From Tessaracoccus sp. MC1679 (GTDB lineage: Bacteria; Actinomycetota; Actinomycetes; Propionibacteriales; Propionibacteriaceae), in assembly GCF_014164775.1 (NCBI RefSeq), contig NZ_JACJGB010000006.1:186001-250000 (forward strand): a DNA stretch of 64,000 nt. Reading direction: 5' to 3'. Within the stretch, counting starts at the first letter, position 1. Each line of letters starts with the position of its first letter. Below, in pieces: positions 63,394 through 64,000 of this stretch. The position numbers and the translations under genes are program-made. The notes beneath the pieces were generated by a model. It worked only from the letters and a program-made list of their open reading frames with translations. It made no database searches and had not been told where the DNA came from.

Positions 63394-63562
63394 CTAGGAG
63401 TGTGCTGAACAATGCTGTCTCCGGCGAGGACGTGCCGGGCGGGATGAGGTGGTGCCACTACATCTGGTGCGTGTACTTGACGTCCATATCCAGATGGAGG
63501 GGTGCCAGATCGCCCGATCCGGTGCGCCGCAGCCGAGGCATGATTGTTCAGCAGGCTCCTAG
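63394..63562. repeat. 169-bp segment bounded by 20-bp inverted repeats in the helicase leader
   Basis: The left arm (63394-63413) reads CTAGGAGTGTGCTGAACAAT and the right arm (63543-63562) reads ATTGTTCAGCAGGCTCCTAG. They are reverse complements apart from 2 positions. Inside is a second dyad, CATCTGG...CCAGATG (about 63469-63504). It could be a miniature inverted-repeat element or the structured leader of the helicase mRNA. No target duplication is obvious. The rest of the 357-bp gap (63344-63700) shows nothing else. Confidence 0.65.
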
Positions 63563-63700
63563 GTGTCCGCAGCGCGATGGCATCGGAGAAAGAAGCTAGA
63601 GGAACTCAGAGCAGAACGATCCGAGTGCTGGGCGGTACTCTACCCCACGCGTTCCACGGAGGCCGCATCGTGCCTCGTCGCCGCTGGCAGGATGGGCGTC

Positions 63701-64000
63701 ATGGCACAGCGCAGAATCCTCATCACGGGCGCCACAGGCGGCATCGGAGCACTCCTGGCGCGCCGGTTGCGCGACGAGTACGACCTCGTCCTCCAGGGGC
63801 GTCACCCCGACGATGACGACCCGGACACCATCCGCATCGCGGACCTCACGGACTACGACGACACCCTCGCCCTCATGGAGGGGGTGGACACCGTCGTCCA
63901 CATGGCGGGCGCGGCATCGCCCGAGTCGACGTGGGACGCCGTGCTGAGCGCCAACATCGTGGGCCTGCGCAACGCGCTGGAGGCCGCCCGCGAGGCGGGG
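63701..64000 (+). CDS. NAD-dependent epimerase/dehydratase (SDR extended), N-terminal part
   Basis: The gene runs off the window; 100 codons are visible from ATG 63701. The Rossmann motif RILITGATGGIGALLARRL (GxxGGxG) is followed by RIADLTDYDDTLALMEGVDTVVHMAG, where DTVVHMAG is the typical extended-SDR strand. Members act on nucleotide sugars or related substrates; some are uronate dehydrogenase-like. The start lies 7 nt after CAGGAT. The 3' part is missing, so the substrate class is not determined. Confidence 0.75.
   Translation, partial: MAQRRILITGATGGIGALLARRLRDEYDLVLQGRHPDDDDPDTIRIADLTDYDDTLALMEGVDTVVHMAGAASPESTWDAVLSANIVGLRNALEAAREAG

Overview
The window is 64 kb of high-GC, gene-dense chromosome from an actinobacterium (Actinomycetota). 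A member of the Propionibacteriaceae seems plausible, but that is inference from style and gene order, not a database match. The evidence is the glnA / glnE / glnA2 nitrogen cluster, a short-LID adenylate kinase, split S10/spc ribosomal clusters, the circularly permuted ATP-grasp/alpha-E/transglutaminase locus, frequent GTG starts, GTGA/TGATG overlaps, and many start codons lying 6-8 nt downstream of a TANNNT box (leaderless mRNAs). Nearly everything is core chromosome. I see no prophage, transposase, tRNA, rRNA or CRISPR array.

Layout. 0-5.3 kb: end of an AAA ATPase gene, an RDD membrane protein, a DAACS-family symporter preceded by a hidden 21-codon Cys-containing leader peptide, an ABC-2 exporter, and glnA behind a GlnR-like operator. 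5.4-10 kb: an AAA/DUF4143 protein in a small AT-richer pocket, an MMPL transporter and a YhdH-type reductase. 10-12.6 kb: dispersed repeats, then a RibXY-type riboflavin ABC uptake pair under an FMN riboswitch. 12.6-17.4 kb: glnE, a sterol-carrier-like protein and a second glutamine synthetase. 17.5-23.5 kb: a DUF2510 protein, map, two transglutaminase-like proteins and an ATP-grasp/alpha-E fusion. 23.5-24.8 kb: repeats and the RNase P RNA gene. 24.8-29.5 kb: an RNB exonuclease, a coiled-coil zinc-ribbon protein, glmM, rpsI and rplM. 29.8-37.3 kb: EF-G2, coaBC, an NRDE protein, YccF, a trmB-truA-methyltransferase operon and sodA. 37.4-41.2 kb: an ABC importer with two substrate-binding lipoproteins. 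41.3-57.9 kb (all minus strand): spc and alpha ribosomal operons from rplN down to rplQ, split between map and infA by an approximately 5.3-kb block (YciI, a GH4 glycosidase divergent from a PfkB kinase, a MerR unit, a metallopeptidase and a DUF1707 protein). 58-64 kb: a large ABC ATPase-FtsX fusion with internal repeats, a DEAD-box helicase with a structured leader, and the start of a nucleotide-sugar-epimerase-like gene.

Functional links. GlnA, with an adenylylation tyrosine, and GlnE form a regulatory pair. GlnA2 lacks that site. The FMN aptamer assigns the NMT1-like transporter to flavin rather than thiamine. The leader peptide points to cysteine/cystine as the symporter substrate. The MerR gene and its membrane-protein partner share a long-spacer dyad promoter that should give a leaderless transcript. 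The most interesting unexplained items are the leader peptide plus symporter, the two copies of a 12-bp-terminal-inverted-repeat element, the transglutaminase/ATP-grasp locus and the repeat-bearing FtsX fusion.
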